Below are positions 34,436-44,246 of a stretch of DNA of 64,000 bases, in pieces. A model generated the notes under the pieces. The model saw only the letters and a list, made by a program, of their open reading frames with translations, was not told the origin of the DNA and did not search any database. This stretch comes from Chitinophagaceae bacterium (GTDB lineage Bacteria > Bacteroidota > Bacteroidia > Chitinophagales > Chitinophagaceae), in contig JADKAZ010000006.1 in the NCBI GenBank assembly GCA_016719015.1, forward strand, positions 62,001-126,000. The letters run 5' to 3'. Position numbers and translations under genes: made by a program. Every line of letters begins with the position of its first letter. Position 1 is the first letter of the stretch.

Positions 34436-37173
34436 AATCCTTTTTTCTCCGTTGGTGTATCAGTTTTTCCTTTTTCAAAATCCCCGCCATACACCATTAC
34501 AAATTTCGACTTGTCAAAATATTTACGCAATGCTGTATTCACAGCATCCAGTTTCAAATTCTTTAATTTATTATCAAATTCAATGTATTGATTAAGGTCA
34601 CGGTCGTTTTGTAAAAAAGAACGAAGGATACTGGCCAGGTTATCATTGCTGCCAAGTGATGTTCTGCCTTGTTCCTGCCAGCTTGCCACTGATTTAGTTA
34701 ATTCATCTTGTGTAAATCCTGTTTTTATAGCTTTATCAATCTCCTGGTGAAGAGCAGAATCCAGGCGGCCTTTATACAATGGATTAAACATAGCATATAC
34801 TCCCCAGTTACCTATGTTGTAATTATATTCTACATTCATAAAACTACCTGCTCCATAACTCATGCCTTCATTTTCCCTGAGGCGCTGTGGTATTCTTGAC
34901 GAAAGAAAAGCACCACCCCCTAATAACTCATTTGCTATAATTACAGCTGCATAATCCGGGTGCTTGCGGGAGATATTCAGATTTAATCCCCCCAGCAACA
35001 TTGCATTGGTTTTATCCGGAGTGTTGATTGTTTCTGTTTTTGCTTTCGACTCAAAATAGATCGGCTCCACTTCTTTGTATGTTTCTTTACTGTTCCACTT
35101 GCCAAAACTGCTTTCAAGAAATGATTTTATCTGTTTTTTATCCAACTCACCCACGAACGATGAGACAGAATTATTGGCTCCATAAAAATCATGATAATAT
35201 TTTTTTACATCATCCAGTTTGACTTTGGCAAGTTCTTCCAGACTTTCATCTGTGCTGGAAGCATAATAAGGATGCCCTGACGGGTAATTACTTAGCATTT
35301 TCTGCAACTTCTGAGCCGCTAAGGTTTGAGGGTCACTTTTACCTGTTTCATAACTGGCTTTGGTATCTAGTATTATTCTATCAAACTCTTTAGCATCAAA
35401 TTTTGGATTTTGAAGCATATCATCCAATAGTGCAAGGGCAGCTGACAGATTTTTTTTGTCTGTATTAATATTAATGGAAAGAGAAGTACTGCCGCCGGAA
35501 AAAGAAATACTTGTCTTTATCCTGTCTAATTCATCCGCTATTTGTTCTTTGGTTTTGGTAGTAGTGCCTGAATAAAGCATTTCAGCCAGGACACCGCCGA
35601 TTTCCGATTTATTATTCAGGCTTTTTTCATCACCGAACCTGAGAATAACAGATGCAGTTATCTTATCTCCTTTAGTAGGTTTTTCAAGCAATGCATACTT
35701 CCCTCCGTTTGCCAAAACACCATACTCTGTATTTCTTTTTATATTTTCTATGGTATTTTCAAAGTTTGCTTTTTGTGCAGCCACTTCTTTTCCCTTATAG
35801 CCATTCAGGAGTTTAGCAATATCCGGAGTTTCGGCCACGACGGTTCTATCAGGTGCTGCATCCGGTACAAAAATGCCATAGGTTCTGTTTGACGATTTAT
35901 AATATTTTTTAGCTGCGGCCTGTATGTCAGCTACTGTTAGTTTTTCAATGCGGTCTCGGTATAAAAAAAACAGTCTCCAATCGCCGGCACCGATATATTC
36001 TGTTAGCGAAACTGCAAAATCTGTAGTTTGGCTCACATTATTTTCTATACTTTTTAAAATTATGTTTTTAGCACGGGTTAAATCCTCTTCGGTGAAATTC
36101 ATAGTACCTAAATCATCCATTGCTGTAAGCAAGACATGTTTGGCACTATCAATACTTTTATCTTTTGGCACTTCCACTTCAAAATAGGAAAACCCCGGGT
36201 CATACAATGTTTGTGCATACCCGTATAGTTTAGAAGCTATTTTTGTTTCCACCAGTTTTTTATACAAAATACCTGAAGGATCATTTGTCAGTATTTCAAT
36301 TAGAGCATCATTAGATGCATAGTCCTTATCTGCAAGTGACGGAGTGTGATAAGCCATTCCGATATACTGAATATCGCCGGTACGACGGAGTAATACATTT
36401 CTTTCGCCATCCTGTGGGGGTTCTACGGTATAAGTAGGTTGGAGCTTGCGGGTGGGTTTAGGTAGCGGACCAAAATATTGCTGGCAATAGGCCAATGCCT
36501 TTTTCTCATCAAACTTACCGGCGATAATTAATACGGCATTATCAGGCTGGTAGTATTTTTTATAAAATACTTTCAGGTTCTCCGCTTTCACTCTCTCAAT
36601 ATCTTCTTTGCTGCCAATAGTGGATTTGCCATAGTTATGCCAGAGGTACATAGCGGAAATCACCCTTTCGTTCAGCACACCACTGGGATAGTTCTCTCCA
36701 ATTTCAAATTCATTTCGTACCACACTAAATTCTTTCTTCAGTTCTTCCGGTAAAATTTTTGAATTTACCATTCTGTCAGCTTCCATATCAATCGCCCAGC
36801 GAAGGTTTTCGTCAGAGGCTGATAATATTTCATAATAGTTGGTTCTATCGTACCAGGTGGTGCCATTAGCAGATGCACCTTTATCAGCAATGGCTTTTTT
36901 TATATCCACAAATTTTTTGCATTGTTTAAACAACATGTGTTCCAGCAGATGGGCCATACCACTTTCGCCATAACCCTCATGCCGGCTGCCTACTTTGTAA
37001 ACAATATTTACGGCAATATTGGTTTGGGAGGCGTCAGGCATTAATAAAATCCGAAGGCCATTAGTAAGTTCATACTCTTTAATTCCTTCTACTGTAATTA
37101 TTAATTTTGGAGATGTCTGTGATTGAGCTACGTTAAGCAACAACGAACAAAAAAAAACGAGGATAAGCCGCAT
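34432..37173 (-). CDS. M16 family zinc metallopeptidase (two-unit, secreted)
   Basis: A 913-residue exported peptidase with signal peptide ending NVAQS. It has two M16 units: an active N-terminal unit with inverted zinc motif HLLEH (H75, E78, H79) and a downstream glutamate in VVRNEFEIGE, and an inactive C-terminal unit lacking HxxEH (from about 480). This is the pitrilysin/insulinase arrangement of one-chain enzymes found in the periplasm of Bacteroidota, which degrade peptides up to small proteins. It is monocistronic. Confidence 0.93.
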   Translation of the reverse strand: MRLILVFFCSLLLNVAQSQTSPKLIITVEGIKEYELTNGLRILLMPDASQTNIAVNIVYKVGSRHEGYGESGMAHLLEHMLFKQCKKFVDIKKAIADKGASANGTTWYDRTNYYEILSASDENLRWAIDMEADRMVNSKILPEELKKEFSVVRNEFEIGENYPSGVLNERVISAMYLWHNYGKSTIGSKEDIERVKAENLKVFYKKYYQPDNAVLIIAGKFDEKKALAYCQQYFGPLPKPTRKLQPTYTVEPPQDGERNVLLRRTGDIQYIGMAYHTPSLADKDYASNDALIEILTNDPSGILYKKLVETKIASKLYGYAQTLYDPGFSYFEVEVPKDKSIDSAKHVLLTAMDDLGTMNFTEEDLTRAKNIILKSIENNVSQTTDFAVSLTEYIGAGDWRLFFLYRDRIEKLTVADIQAAAKKYYKSSNRTYGIFVPDAAPDRTVVAETPDIAKLLNGYKGKEVAAQKANFENTIENIKRNTEYGVLANGGKYALLEKPTKGDKITASVILRFGDEKSLNNKSEIGGVLAEMLYSGTTTKTKEQIADELDRIKTSISFSGGSTSLSININTDKKNLSAALALLDDMLQNPKFDAKEFDRIILDTKASYETGKSDPQTLAAQKLQKMLSNYPSGHPYYASSTDESLEELAKVKLDDVKKYYHDFYGANNSVSSFVGELDKKQIKSFLESSFGKWNSKETYKEVEPIYFESKAKTETINTPDKTNAMLLGGLNLNISRKHPDYAAVIIANELLGGGAFLSSRIPQRLRENEGMSYGAGSFMNVEYNYNIGNWGVYAMFNPLYKGRLDSALHQEIDKAIKTGFTQDELTKSVASWQEQGRTSLGSNDNLASILRSFLQNDRDLNQYIEFDNKLKNLKLDAVNTALRKYFDKSKFVMVYGGDFEKGKTDTPTEKKGF

Positions 37174-37436
37174 GATTAAAAGATTTTTTTAAAGATAAGC
37201 ATATTCTTAAAGTCAAATCAAACGGTTGTTCGGCAAAATTGATATGGCTTTTTGCAGCAAGCCATGAAAGCCGTTTCTTTGCAGGACGAAGTATCGTCAT
37301 TGAAAACAAGTCTTGTATAACATGTTCAATATAATTACTGAACGATGTAATGTGCGACGCAACAAAAGATGAGTATAGTACAGAGCAGGTAGATCAACCA
37401 GTAACGATTTTAAATTAAAAATAATTAAACTAAATC

Positions 37437-38726
37437 ATGAGCTACATTTCCGAAATCTTCGCCAGACAAATTTTAGATTCAAGAGGTAACCCTACGGTAG
37501 AAGTAGATGTAATAACCGATGAAGGGGCTATTGGCCGTGCTGCCGTACCGAGTGGAGCCAGTACCGGGATACATGAAGCCGTTGAATTAAGAGATGGTGA
37601 TAAGAAAAAATACCTCGGCAAAGGTGTGCTGAAAGCTGTTGGCAATGTAAACAAACTCATTGCGCCAGAGTTACTGGGCTATGATGTAGCAGATCAAACA
37701 GGGATTGATGGAAGGATGATACAGTTAGACGGCACCGCTAATAAATCCAAACTTGGTGCTAATGCTATTCTTGCAGTAAGTATGGCCGTGGCCAAAGCTG
37801 CTGCTGAAGAAGCATCCCTCCCTTTATATCGCTATGTAGGCGGTACCAATGCAAAAACATTACCTATTCCAATGATGAACATTTTGAATGGGGGTGCACA
37901 TGCAGACAATAAAATAGACTTCCAGGAATTTATGGTAATGCCTGTCGGTGCTTCCTCTTTCAGTGAGGGACTCAGATGGGGTGTTGAAATATTTCATGCA
38001 CTAAAATCTGTATTAAAGAAAAATGGCTATAGTACGAATGTGGGAGATGAAGGTGGATTTGCTCCCGATATACAAAGTAATGAAGAAGCTATTGATACGG
38101 TGATGACAGCTATCACTACAGCTGGCTACAAACCAGGCTCACAGGTTGCAATTGCTATGGACCCTGCTGTTAGCGAAATGTATGACAGTGTTAAAAAAGT
38201 ATACCACTTTCATAAATCAGACGGCAAAAAATTGAGTTCAGAGAAAATGGTTGACTTCTGGGCCAATTGGGTAAAAAACTATCCTATTGTTTCCATTGAA
38301 GATGGCATGGCAGAAGATGACTGGAAAGGTTGGAAACTGTTAACTGATAAAGTAGGCGATAAAATTCAGCTGGTTGGTGACGATCTTTTTGTTACCAATG
38401 TAATTCGTTTACAACAGGGCATTGATACCGGCGTTGGTAATGCTCTGTTGGTAAAAGTAAACCAGATAGGAACAGTTACTGAAACCATCAACGCTGTTAC
38501 ATTAGCACAGCATAATGGTTACAACACCATCATGAGTCATCGTAGCGGTGAAACAGAAGATACTACGATAGCTGATTTAGCAGTTGCATTAAATTGCGGA
38601 CAAATAAAAACAGGTTCTGCATCACGAACAGACCGGATAGCAAAATATAATCAGTTGATACGGATTGAAGAATTATTAGGAAGCTCTGCCATTTATCCGA
38701 AAGGAAAGATTAAATTTGGAAAGTAG
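37437..38726 (+). CDS. eno: Enolase
   Basis: Catalyses 2-phosphoglycerate to phosphoenolpyruvate in glycolysis. The 429 residues equal the usual bacterial length. Typical segments are SRGNPTVEVDV at the start, PSGASTGIHEAVELRDGD, MNILNGGAHADN, the metal-ligand region SIEDGMAEDDW, and SHRSGETEDTTIADLAV with catalytic lysine context KVNQIGT. A small cell-division gene follows 80 bases later, as is usual for the eno-divIC arrangement in Bacteroidota. Confidence 0.98.
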   Translation: MSYISEIFARQILDSRGNPTVEVDVITDEGAIGRAAVPSGASTGIHEAVELRDGDKKKYLGKGVLKAVGNVNKLIAPELLGYDVADQTGIDGRMIQLDGTANKSKLGANAILAVSMAVAKAAAEEASLPLYRYVGGTNAKTLPIPMMNILNGGAHADNKIDFQEFMVMPVGASSFSEGLRWGVEIFHALKSVLKKNGYSTNVGDEGGFAPDIQSNEEAIDTVMTAITTAGYKPGSQVAIAMDPAVSEMYDSVKKVYHFHKSDGKKLSSEKMVDFWANWVKNYPIVSIEDGMAEDDWKGWKLLTDKVGDKIQLVGDDLFVTNVIRLQQGIDTGVGNALLVKVNQIGTVTETINAVTLAQHNGYNTIMSHRSGETEDTTIADLAVALNCGQIKTGSASRTDRIAKYNQLIRIEELLGSSAIYPKGKIKFGK

Positions 38727-38739
38727 TCCATGACAAATA

Positions 38740-38806
38740 GTTCATAGTTGATAGATAAACGTCTCTGAACTATGAACCGATAACTATGAACCATCAACTC
38801 TGAACT
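38740..38806. repeat. Short repeats between eno and the divIC-like gene
   Basis: The motif AACTATGAAC occurs three times (near 38768, 38781 and 38800), and its reverse complement GTTCATAGTT once near 38741. The copies fill nearly the whole intergenic space, and a related stretch (TTAACTATTGACCATTCACTTTTCACCATT in pieces) precedes the nth gene at 39528-39556. Confidence 0.6.
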
Positions 38807-39124
38807 ATGAACAAACTTCTAACCCATATCCCGGGCTTTCTCAAAAACAAGTACTTCATTTCGTTTGCAGCTTTTTGCGTAGTCATGCTTTTCCTGGATA
38901 AAAACGATTTCTTAACACAGCTTAACCGGCGTAATGAACTGGGCAAGCTACAGCAAAGCAAATCCTATTATACCAAAGAAATCAATCAGTTACGTACCAC
39001 TTCAAATAACCTGACCAATAACCCGCAAACCATTGAAAAAACAGCCCGGGAGAAATACCTGATGAAAAGGGATAATGAAGAACTTTTCGTTATATCGGAA
39101 AACTCCGATAACACAAAGAATTAG
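38807..39124 (+). CDS. Septum formation initiator (DivIC/FtsB-like)
   Basis: A 105-residue bitopic protein: short cytosolic start, one membrane span at about 17-34, then a coiled coil (about 38-68) and a conserved end (IEKTAREKYLMKRDNEELFVI) typical of DivIC/FtsB. These proteins bind FtsL and FtsQ/DivIB at the division site. Placement just after eno is the common arrangement. I leave the symbol blank because DivIC and FtsB cannot be separated here. Confidence 0.88.
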   Translation: MNKLLTHIPGFLKNKYFISFAAFCVVMLFLDKNDFLTQLNRRNELGKLQQSKSYYTKEINQLRTTSNNLTNNPQTIEKTAREKYLMKRDNEELFVISENSDNTKN

Positions 39125-39234
39125 TACCGGATACACAATAAGGCAAACCCGACCCCGTTAATATGACGGACGTTTCTTATATCTCAAGCTTCACTGGACA
39201 CATCTTATTATTGGACACTTAATTGGTTTGCCAA

Positions 39235-39468
39235 ATGACAAATTTTACACCCGAAGATCTTTTAATGTATTTGTACAAAGAAAGTTCTGCTGAACAGACC
39301 GCTGCTATTGAAACCGCTTTGGAAAAAGATTGGACACTCAGAGAAAAACTCAATGTGCTCAAAACTTCCATGCAACGGTTAGACAAAATTACCACATCGC
39401 CCCGCACGGAAGTAGTACTGAACGTTCTCAGTTATGCCAGGGAACGGGCAACGGAAGAAGTACAGTAG
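39235..39468 (+). CDS. Small conserved cytosolic protein (77 aa)
   Basis: The ATG at 39235 gives MTNFTPEDLLMYLYKE; a start four codons earlier is possible. The sequence DLLMYLYKESSAEQTAAIETALEKDWTL looks like the N-terminal helical part of anti-sigma-type domains without metal ligands and without a membrane segment. Homologues of this size beside nth or division genes occur in Bacteroidota in my memory, function unknown. A clear terminator follows. Confidence 0.65.
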   Translation: MTNFTPEDLLMYLYKESSAEQTAAIETALEKDWTLREKLNVLKTSMQRLDKITTSPRTEVVLNVLSYARERATEEVQ

Positions 39469-39492
39469 TACTGAACCGGCTCAAAAAAATTT

Positions 39493-39518
39493 AGTCCCGT
39501 AACCACGGGACTTTTTTG
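39493..39518 (+). terminator. Intrinsic terminator after the 77-residue protein
   Basis: AGTCCCGT (39493-39500) and ACGGGACT (39505-39512) form an 8-bp stem with a four-base loop, followed by TTTTTG. Confidence 0.9.
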
Positions 39519-39567
39519 TGTCCCCCATTAACTATTGACCATTCACTTTTCACCATTATCTTGCAAC

Positions 39568-40221
39568 ATGACCCGTAAGGAACGATACAAGTTCGTTATT
39601 GATTACTTTGAGAAAAGCATGCCAGAGGCCGAAACTGAACTTGAATTCAAAGACCCTTTTCAATTATTGGTGGCTGTCATCCTCTCCGCACAATGCACCG
39701 ACAAAAGAGTAAACCTGACAACACCGGCTATTTTTGAAAAATATCCGGATGCTCCCGCCATGAGTAAGGCTACATTCAATGAACTCTTCCCGTTTATTAA
39801 AAGCATTTCGTACCCTAACAATAAAACAAAGCATCTGATTGGAATGGCCAATAAAGTCATAGACCAATTCAATGGTGAAATTCCGATGACGGTAGATGAA
39901 CTGGTGCAACTCCCCGGTGTAGGAAGAAAAACAGCCAACGTTATTACTTCAGTAATTGACCGGCAACCCAACATGGCCGTGGATACACATGTTTTCCGGG
40001 TTAGTAAACGTATCGGCCTTGTTCCGCAAACAGCCTCTACTCCGTTAGCCGTAGAAAAAGAATTGATTAAAAATATTCCCGAATCTCTCATACACAAAGC
40101 ACATCACTGGTTAATACTACATGGCCGTTATGTTTGTGTTGCCAGGAATCCCAGGTGTGAGTCATGTGGTTTACAACAGGCCTGCAGATATTTTCAACAA
40201 ACAAAACCTGAGTATAATTAG
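39568..40221 (+). CDS. nth: Endonuclease III (DNA glycosylase/AP lyase)
   Basis: Removes oxidised pyrimidines and cuts abasic sites in base-excision repair. From the ATG at 39568 it has 217 residues. Visible are the helix-hairpin-helix LPGVGRKTANVI with the catalytic lysine, the aspartate in VDTHVFRVSKR, and the C-terminal 4Fe-4S loop with Cys spacing C-x6-C-x2-C-x5-C (CVARNPRCESCGLQQAC). The frame opens earlier at 39535, but that part covers the intergenic repeat. Confidence 0.96.
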   Translation: MTRKERYKFVIDYFEKSMPEAETELEFKDPFQLLVAVILSAQCTDKRVNLTTPAIFEKYPDAPAMSKATFNELFPFIKSISYPNNKTKHLIGMANKVIDQFNGEIPMTVDELVQLPGVGRKTANVITSVIDRQPNMAVDTHVFRVSKRIGLVPQTASTPLAVEKELIKNIPESLIHKAHHWLILHGRYVCVARNPRCESCGLQQACRYFQQTKPEYN

Positions 40222-40682
40222 CAGGTAAATACGGTGCAACCCGGGTTATCAAGGGCTGGCCCAGGACAACAAGGCTGAGAAATTAATATTGAAAATGTGG
40301 CCATTAACGCCACTCGTATTTCTTTTACAACCGGGTGGCAGAGATAATATTCAAAATAATTCACTGTTTCAGGTAGTAAAAATACTGGCTAGCGGTTACC
40401 TATATTATTGATATATGAAAGTCAGCCTCCCCCGGCACCTGCTTTATTAGCTACAAGACAAATTATTCAGAAAGTGTTGAATATTATGTAGATAAAGTAA
40501 AGAGAAAACTGAAATACCAGGAGAGCTATTTCCTTTTAAAAAACAATAATTAAAAATGACCAAAGGCTTTTATCCTAAATTTTTTATTACTACTTTGGCA
40601 CTCCCAATCCCCTGAATACCCTTCGATCCTCCCCCTCTGACAAAACCCTACTCTATTTTTATTAAGTAAATTTTGTTTGAGG
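40222..40682. other. 461-base intergenic stretch
   Basis: No gene with a start codon is found. A short open stretch without ATG at about 40420-40554 reads like coding sequence (SESVEYYVDKVKRK) and may be a remnant. Just before the next gene, TAAATTTTG at 40666-40675 resembles a -7 box with one extra base. Confidence 0.4.
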
Positions 40683-41597
40683 ATGAGAAAACTACTTGCA
40701 ATAGCTCTGGGATGTACCCTTTTTGGACAATCATCAAAAGCCCAGTATTATTTTTATAATGATAAGTATTACGAAAATGCCGTCGTATTTGAGGTAGGTG
40801 TAACCGGTGGTGTGATGAATTCACTGACGGATCTGGGGGGCAAACAGGGAATCGGCAAAAACTTCATTAAAGATTTGAGGTGGAAAACAGCAAAAGCCAG
40901 CTATGGCCTTTATGTTGCTGCTAACTATATGGATAAACTAACCCTTAGGTTAGAAGGAACGTTTGGCCAGGTTATAGGGTATGATAGTATTCTCAAAAAT
41001 GTGGCGGCAACTACCAGCGGCCGGTATGAAAGAAATCTAAGTTTTAAAAGTAAAATTTCAGAGGTTCAACTGGCATTGGAAGTGCATCCACTCATGTTTG
41101 GCAATTTTGATGACAGGGATCCTGCCTTACTTTCTCCCTATGGAATTATCGGTGTAGGCTATTATTCCTTTGACCCAAAGGCAAAACTCAACGGACAATG
41201 GTATTCCCTTCAGCCGCTCCGGCTGGAAGGGCAGGGTTTTAAAGAGTATCCTGACAGAAAACCCTACAAGCTCAATCAGCTTAATATATCAACAGGAATG
41301 GGTCTTAGGTATCAATTATCATCATTATTAAATGCGAGACTGGAATTTGTACACCGGATTTTGTTTACCGATTATCTTGATGATGCCAGTACTGGTTATG
41401 TTAACCCGGCACTTTTCAGTAACTATCTTTCTCCCAACAGAGCCGCCATAGCTCAGCAATTATTTGACAGAAAGGCTGAAATCACCCCGGGAGATGGGTC
41501 TAAAGCACAAGATCAACGGGGTGACCCAAAAGACAATGATGCTTTTTTTACCATCCAATTTAAGATTGGTATTACGCTGGGCCGTCAAAAAAGGTAA
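40683..41597 (+). CDS. Outer-membrane beta-barrel-like protein
   Basis: From the ATG at 40683 the protein has 304 residues and a signal peptide cleaved at SSKAQ (about 21). Later come alternating strands (FEVGVTGGVMNSL, YGLYVAANYMDKLTLRLEG, LSPYGIIGVGYYSF, GMGLRYQLSSLLNARLEFVHRILF) and a final ITLGRQ strand, as in 8- to 10-strand barrels. The loop PGDGSKAQDQRGDPKDNDAF near 265-285 is very polar. The function is unknown; it stands alone before a strong terminator. Confidence 0.72.
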   Translation: MRKLLAIALGCTLFGQSSKAQYYFYNDKYYENAVVFEVGVTGGVMNSLTDLGGKQGIGKNFIKDLRWKTAKASYGLYVAANYMDKLTLRLEGTFGQVIGYDSILKNVAATTSGRYERNLSFKSKISEVQLALEVHPLMFGNFDDRDPALLSPYGIIGVGYYSFDPKAKLNGQWYSLQPLRLEGQGFKEYPDRKPYKLNQLNISTGMGLRYQLSSLLNARLEFVHRILFTDYLDDASTGYVNPALFSNYLSPNRAAIAQQLFDRKAEITPGDGSKAQDQRGDPKDNDAFFTIQFKIGITLGRQKR

Positions 41598-41620
41598 ACC
41601 CCGCACTGAAATATATTGCG

Positions 41621-41662
41621 GTAAAAGCCGGGTTGCTAAATGCAGCCCGGCTTTTACTTTAT
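41621..41662 (+). terminator. Strong intrinsic terminator after the barrel gene
   Basis: GTAAAAGCCGGGTTGC and GCAGCCCGGCTTTTAC (one G-T pair) form a 16-bp stem with a five-base loop ending at 41657, flanked by A- and T-rich sequence so that it can work in both directions. Confidence 0.88.
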
Positions 41663-41780
41663 ACAACACCCTTAATTAATTACCCTAATAGGGGTATTCT
41701 AAAGCAAACCTTATTTATTAGCTTTACACAAGTACCCTCCTGAAAGCTCCGCACCCAAACGTACATTAACCTATACAACC

Positions 41781-44171
41781 ATGCAATTCGGAAACTTACT
41801 TTTTGATGAATCGCTGTTCAACAGCCGCCTTTGCTTTTCACCGTTAGTAAAAGCATTAAAGAAAAACATTGCCGAGGGTAACCCTGGTATGAAAAAACTT
41901 TATGGTCATGTAGTGCAGGAGTTTGAATCCTATCCGGAACTGATGAACACTATTTCCGATCTCGATATCCTGCTCCCTCACTCAGAACTGATTGAAGAAT
42001 TACTATCTGCCGTTTTTCCTCCAACGACAGCTAACTTTATGTATGGTGTGTCTTTACCCTTCAAACACCAGGCTGTATATGCTTCGCCCCGATTTAAATC
42101 AATGCTGAAACCTGGCTCTAATGAAATAAATGTACCTAACGGACAACCGGGAACCAATCTTAGCGAGGAAAAACTTCAGTTTGCTTACGGTCTGATATTA
42201 AAAAAATACCTGGGTGTCAATAGCCCCGAATCATCAAGGTCTATTCATCCCTACCCCGATAAGGAAACCGGGCTTACCCGTTACCTCGAATTACGTATTG
42301 ATGCCCGGTTTATCGATGTCAATCCTATGGATGAAATGCCCCAACTGCCAGAAAGCATTTTAAATCAACAGACCAATAATATCATGACAATGGCAGAGCT
42401 GATGGAAAAAATACCATTAGAAAAATTCGTCTTTGAAGGTGTTTCTGTACTTCGGGTAAATGATGTAACCGAACAAGAGGTAATCAACCAGATTAAAAAC
42501 CGGTTGTTGGATATCAACGCTTTTTCTGATGCAGCTGTTTACACAGAACTGGAAACCTATATCCAAAGTCTAATTGGTATAAAGGATTTAACCATTGGCA
42601 TCACTCCTTTTTTTAAGATTAACAACCACTACGTTTATTCTGATTTACATAATAACAATAGTATCCTGTTCCGGCATTTTCATTCCTCTTCCGAGAAAGA
42701 TGAAATAAGTGATTATTGTAAACTGCTGTTTCGTGACAGTGACCAGCCCCTTTTATTCGAAACACTGAACGAACAGTCGCTGAGTGATGTACAATGTTTG
42801 CAATATTATCATCTCGAAGGTGCCAGAAGCTTAATTATTTGCCCGTTGAAAAATAAAAGTGGGATTATTGGTATGCTCGAGGTAATGTCCACTAAAAGCA
42901 AGCAGCTGATACCAGGATATATAAGCAAAATAGAACCTGCTATTCCATTATTCACACTCGGTTGTGAAAAAAGCCTGGAGGACCTTAATAATGAAGTGGA
43001 CCGGGTTATAAAGAAAAAATTTACAGCTGTACAACCAGCAGTAGAGTGGAAATTTACTGAAGCCGCATTAAACTACATCGTAAAGAAGCATGAAAAGGAA
43101 GATGTAAAGATTGATCGCATTGCCCTTAATGATGTACATCCTTTATATGGCGCTATTGATATACGCAATTCTTCCACCGCCAGGTCCCATGCCATACAAT
43201 TAGATATTGTAGAGCAACTCGAACTGGCGCAAAAAGTGATTAAAAAGGCACAGGCAACTATGCCATTCCCTTTATTACAGGAAATAGAATTTAAAATTGA
43301 TAAATTCATTATTTCTGCTTCGGATGTATTGCAATCCGGCGAAGAACTGAGTATACAGGACTTTTTACAGGGACAGGTAGTGGGAATGTTTAATCATTTG
43401 CACAATACCGAACCTTCAATGAAAAACGAAATTGAACATTATTTTTCAGCCCTTGATCCGCAAATCGGGATGCTGTATCACCACCGCAAAGAGTATGAAG
43501 AAAGTGTATCACGGATAAATGATACCCTGGCCCGTTATATTGACAAAGAACAGATTGCAGCCCAAAAAGTATATCCGCATTATTTTGAGCGGTATGTAAC
43601 GGATGGGCTGGAGTTTAATATTTATATGGGACAGGCCATTTCGCCCCGTAAAAAATTTGATGAAATATACCTGCGAAACTTAAAAATGTGGCAGCTAACT
43701 GTACTTACAAAAGCTGCAAGGGTTACGCATGAATTAGAGAAGGAGCTTAGCCATCCACTGCGAACCACACAATTAATACTATCGCATGGACAGACACTTT
43801 CTATTCTATTCCGTACAGAAGAAAGGAAATTTGATGTGGATGGAGCTTATAATATCCGCTATGAAATTGTGAAAAAAAGAATTGACAAAGCCCACATAAA
43901 AAATACTAATGAGCGGTTAACACAACCTGGCAAAATTGCTATTGTATATTCCCAATCAAAAGATGCAGCAGAGTATACCGAGTATATTGAGTTTTTGCAA
44001 AATAAAAAATTGCTGAAGCCCGGTATCGAAAATCATGACCTCGAAGAATTGCAGGGAGTCGTTGGTCTTAAAGCACTACGGGTAGATGTTAACTTCGACG
44101 ATCTGCCGCAAGGAGAAAAAACAGTGACCCTTTCAAACACCACTTCTGAACAATTGATTGGTGGTAAATAA
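41781..44171 (+). CDS. Large cytosolic GAF-domain protein of unknown function
   Basis: A 796-residue protein without signal or membrane segments. A GAF-like sensor domain can be placed at about 255-400 (ending SLIICPLKNKSGIIGMLEVMS). The N-terminal 200 residues and the helical C-terminal half (about 420-796) match nothing I know; the end repeats VERYV-type amphipathic helices with many acidic residues. No kinase, cyclase or phosphodiesterase motif follows the GAF domain, so the output is unknown. It is monocistronic and sits between two terminators. Confidence 0.72.
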   Translation: MQFGNLLFDESLFNSRLCFSPLVKALKKNIAEGNPGMKKLYGHVVQEFESYPELMNTISDLDILLPHSELIEELLSAVFPPTTANFMYGVSLPFKHQAVYASPRFKSMLKPGSNEINVPNGQPGTNLSEEKLQFAYGLILKKYLGVNSPESSRSIHPYPDKETGLTRYLELRIDARFIDVNPMDEMPQLPESILNQQTNNIMTMAELMEKIPLEKFVFEGVSVLRVNDVTEQEVINQIKNRLLDINAFSDAAVYTELETYIQSLIGIKDLTIGITPFFKINNHYVYSDLHNNNSILFRHFHSSSEKDEISDYCKLLFRDSDQPLLFETLNEQSLSDVQCLQYYHLEGARSLIICPLKNKSGIIGMLEVMSTKSKQLIPGYISKIEPAIPLFTLGCEKSLEDLNNEVDRVIKKKFTAVQPAVEWKFTEAALNYIVKKHEKEDVKIDRIALNDVHPLYGAIDIRNSSTARSHAIQLDIVEQLELAQKVIKKAQATMPFPLLQEIEFKIDKFIISASDVLQSGEELSIQDFLQGQVVGMFNHLHNTEPSMKNEIEHYFSALDPQIGMLYHHRKEYEESVSRINDTLARYIDKEQIAAQKVYPHYFERYVTDGLEFNIYMGQAISPRKKFDEIYLRNLKMWQLTVLTKAARVTHELEKELSHPLRTTQLILSHGQTLSILFRTEERKFDVDGAYNIRYEIVKKRIDKAHIKNTNERLTQPGKIAIVYSQSKDAAEYTEYIEFLQNKKLLKPGIENHDLEELQGVVGLKALRVDVNFDDLPQGEKTVTLSNTTSEQLIGGK

Positions 44172-44194
44172 CCTCCATTTTTGATTAAAAAAAT

Positions 44195-44220
44195 AAAGCC
44201 AGCTCTTTCGAACTGGCTTT
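44195..44220. terminator. Bidirectional terminator between convergent genes
   Basis: AAAGCCAG (44195-44202) and CTGGCTTT (44213-44220) pair around a ten-base loop. The minus-strand side continues as ATTTTTTTAATC, which suits the convergent gene at 44247 especially well; the plus side continues ATAATTATTATTAT. Confidence 0.85.
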
Positions 44221-44246
44221 ATAATTATTATTATGGAAAGGAAATA

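Noticed and set aside
40420..40554. Coding-like stretch SESVEYYVDKVKRK between nth and the barrel gene
   Set aside because: No start codon in frame and only about 44 codons after a stop; a remnant is possible but not supportable as a gene.
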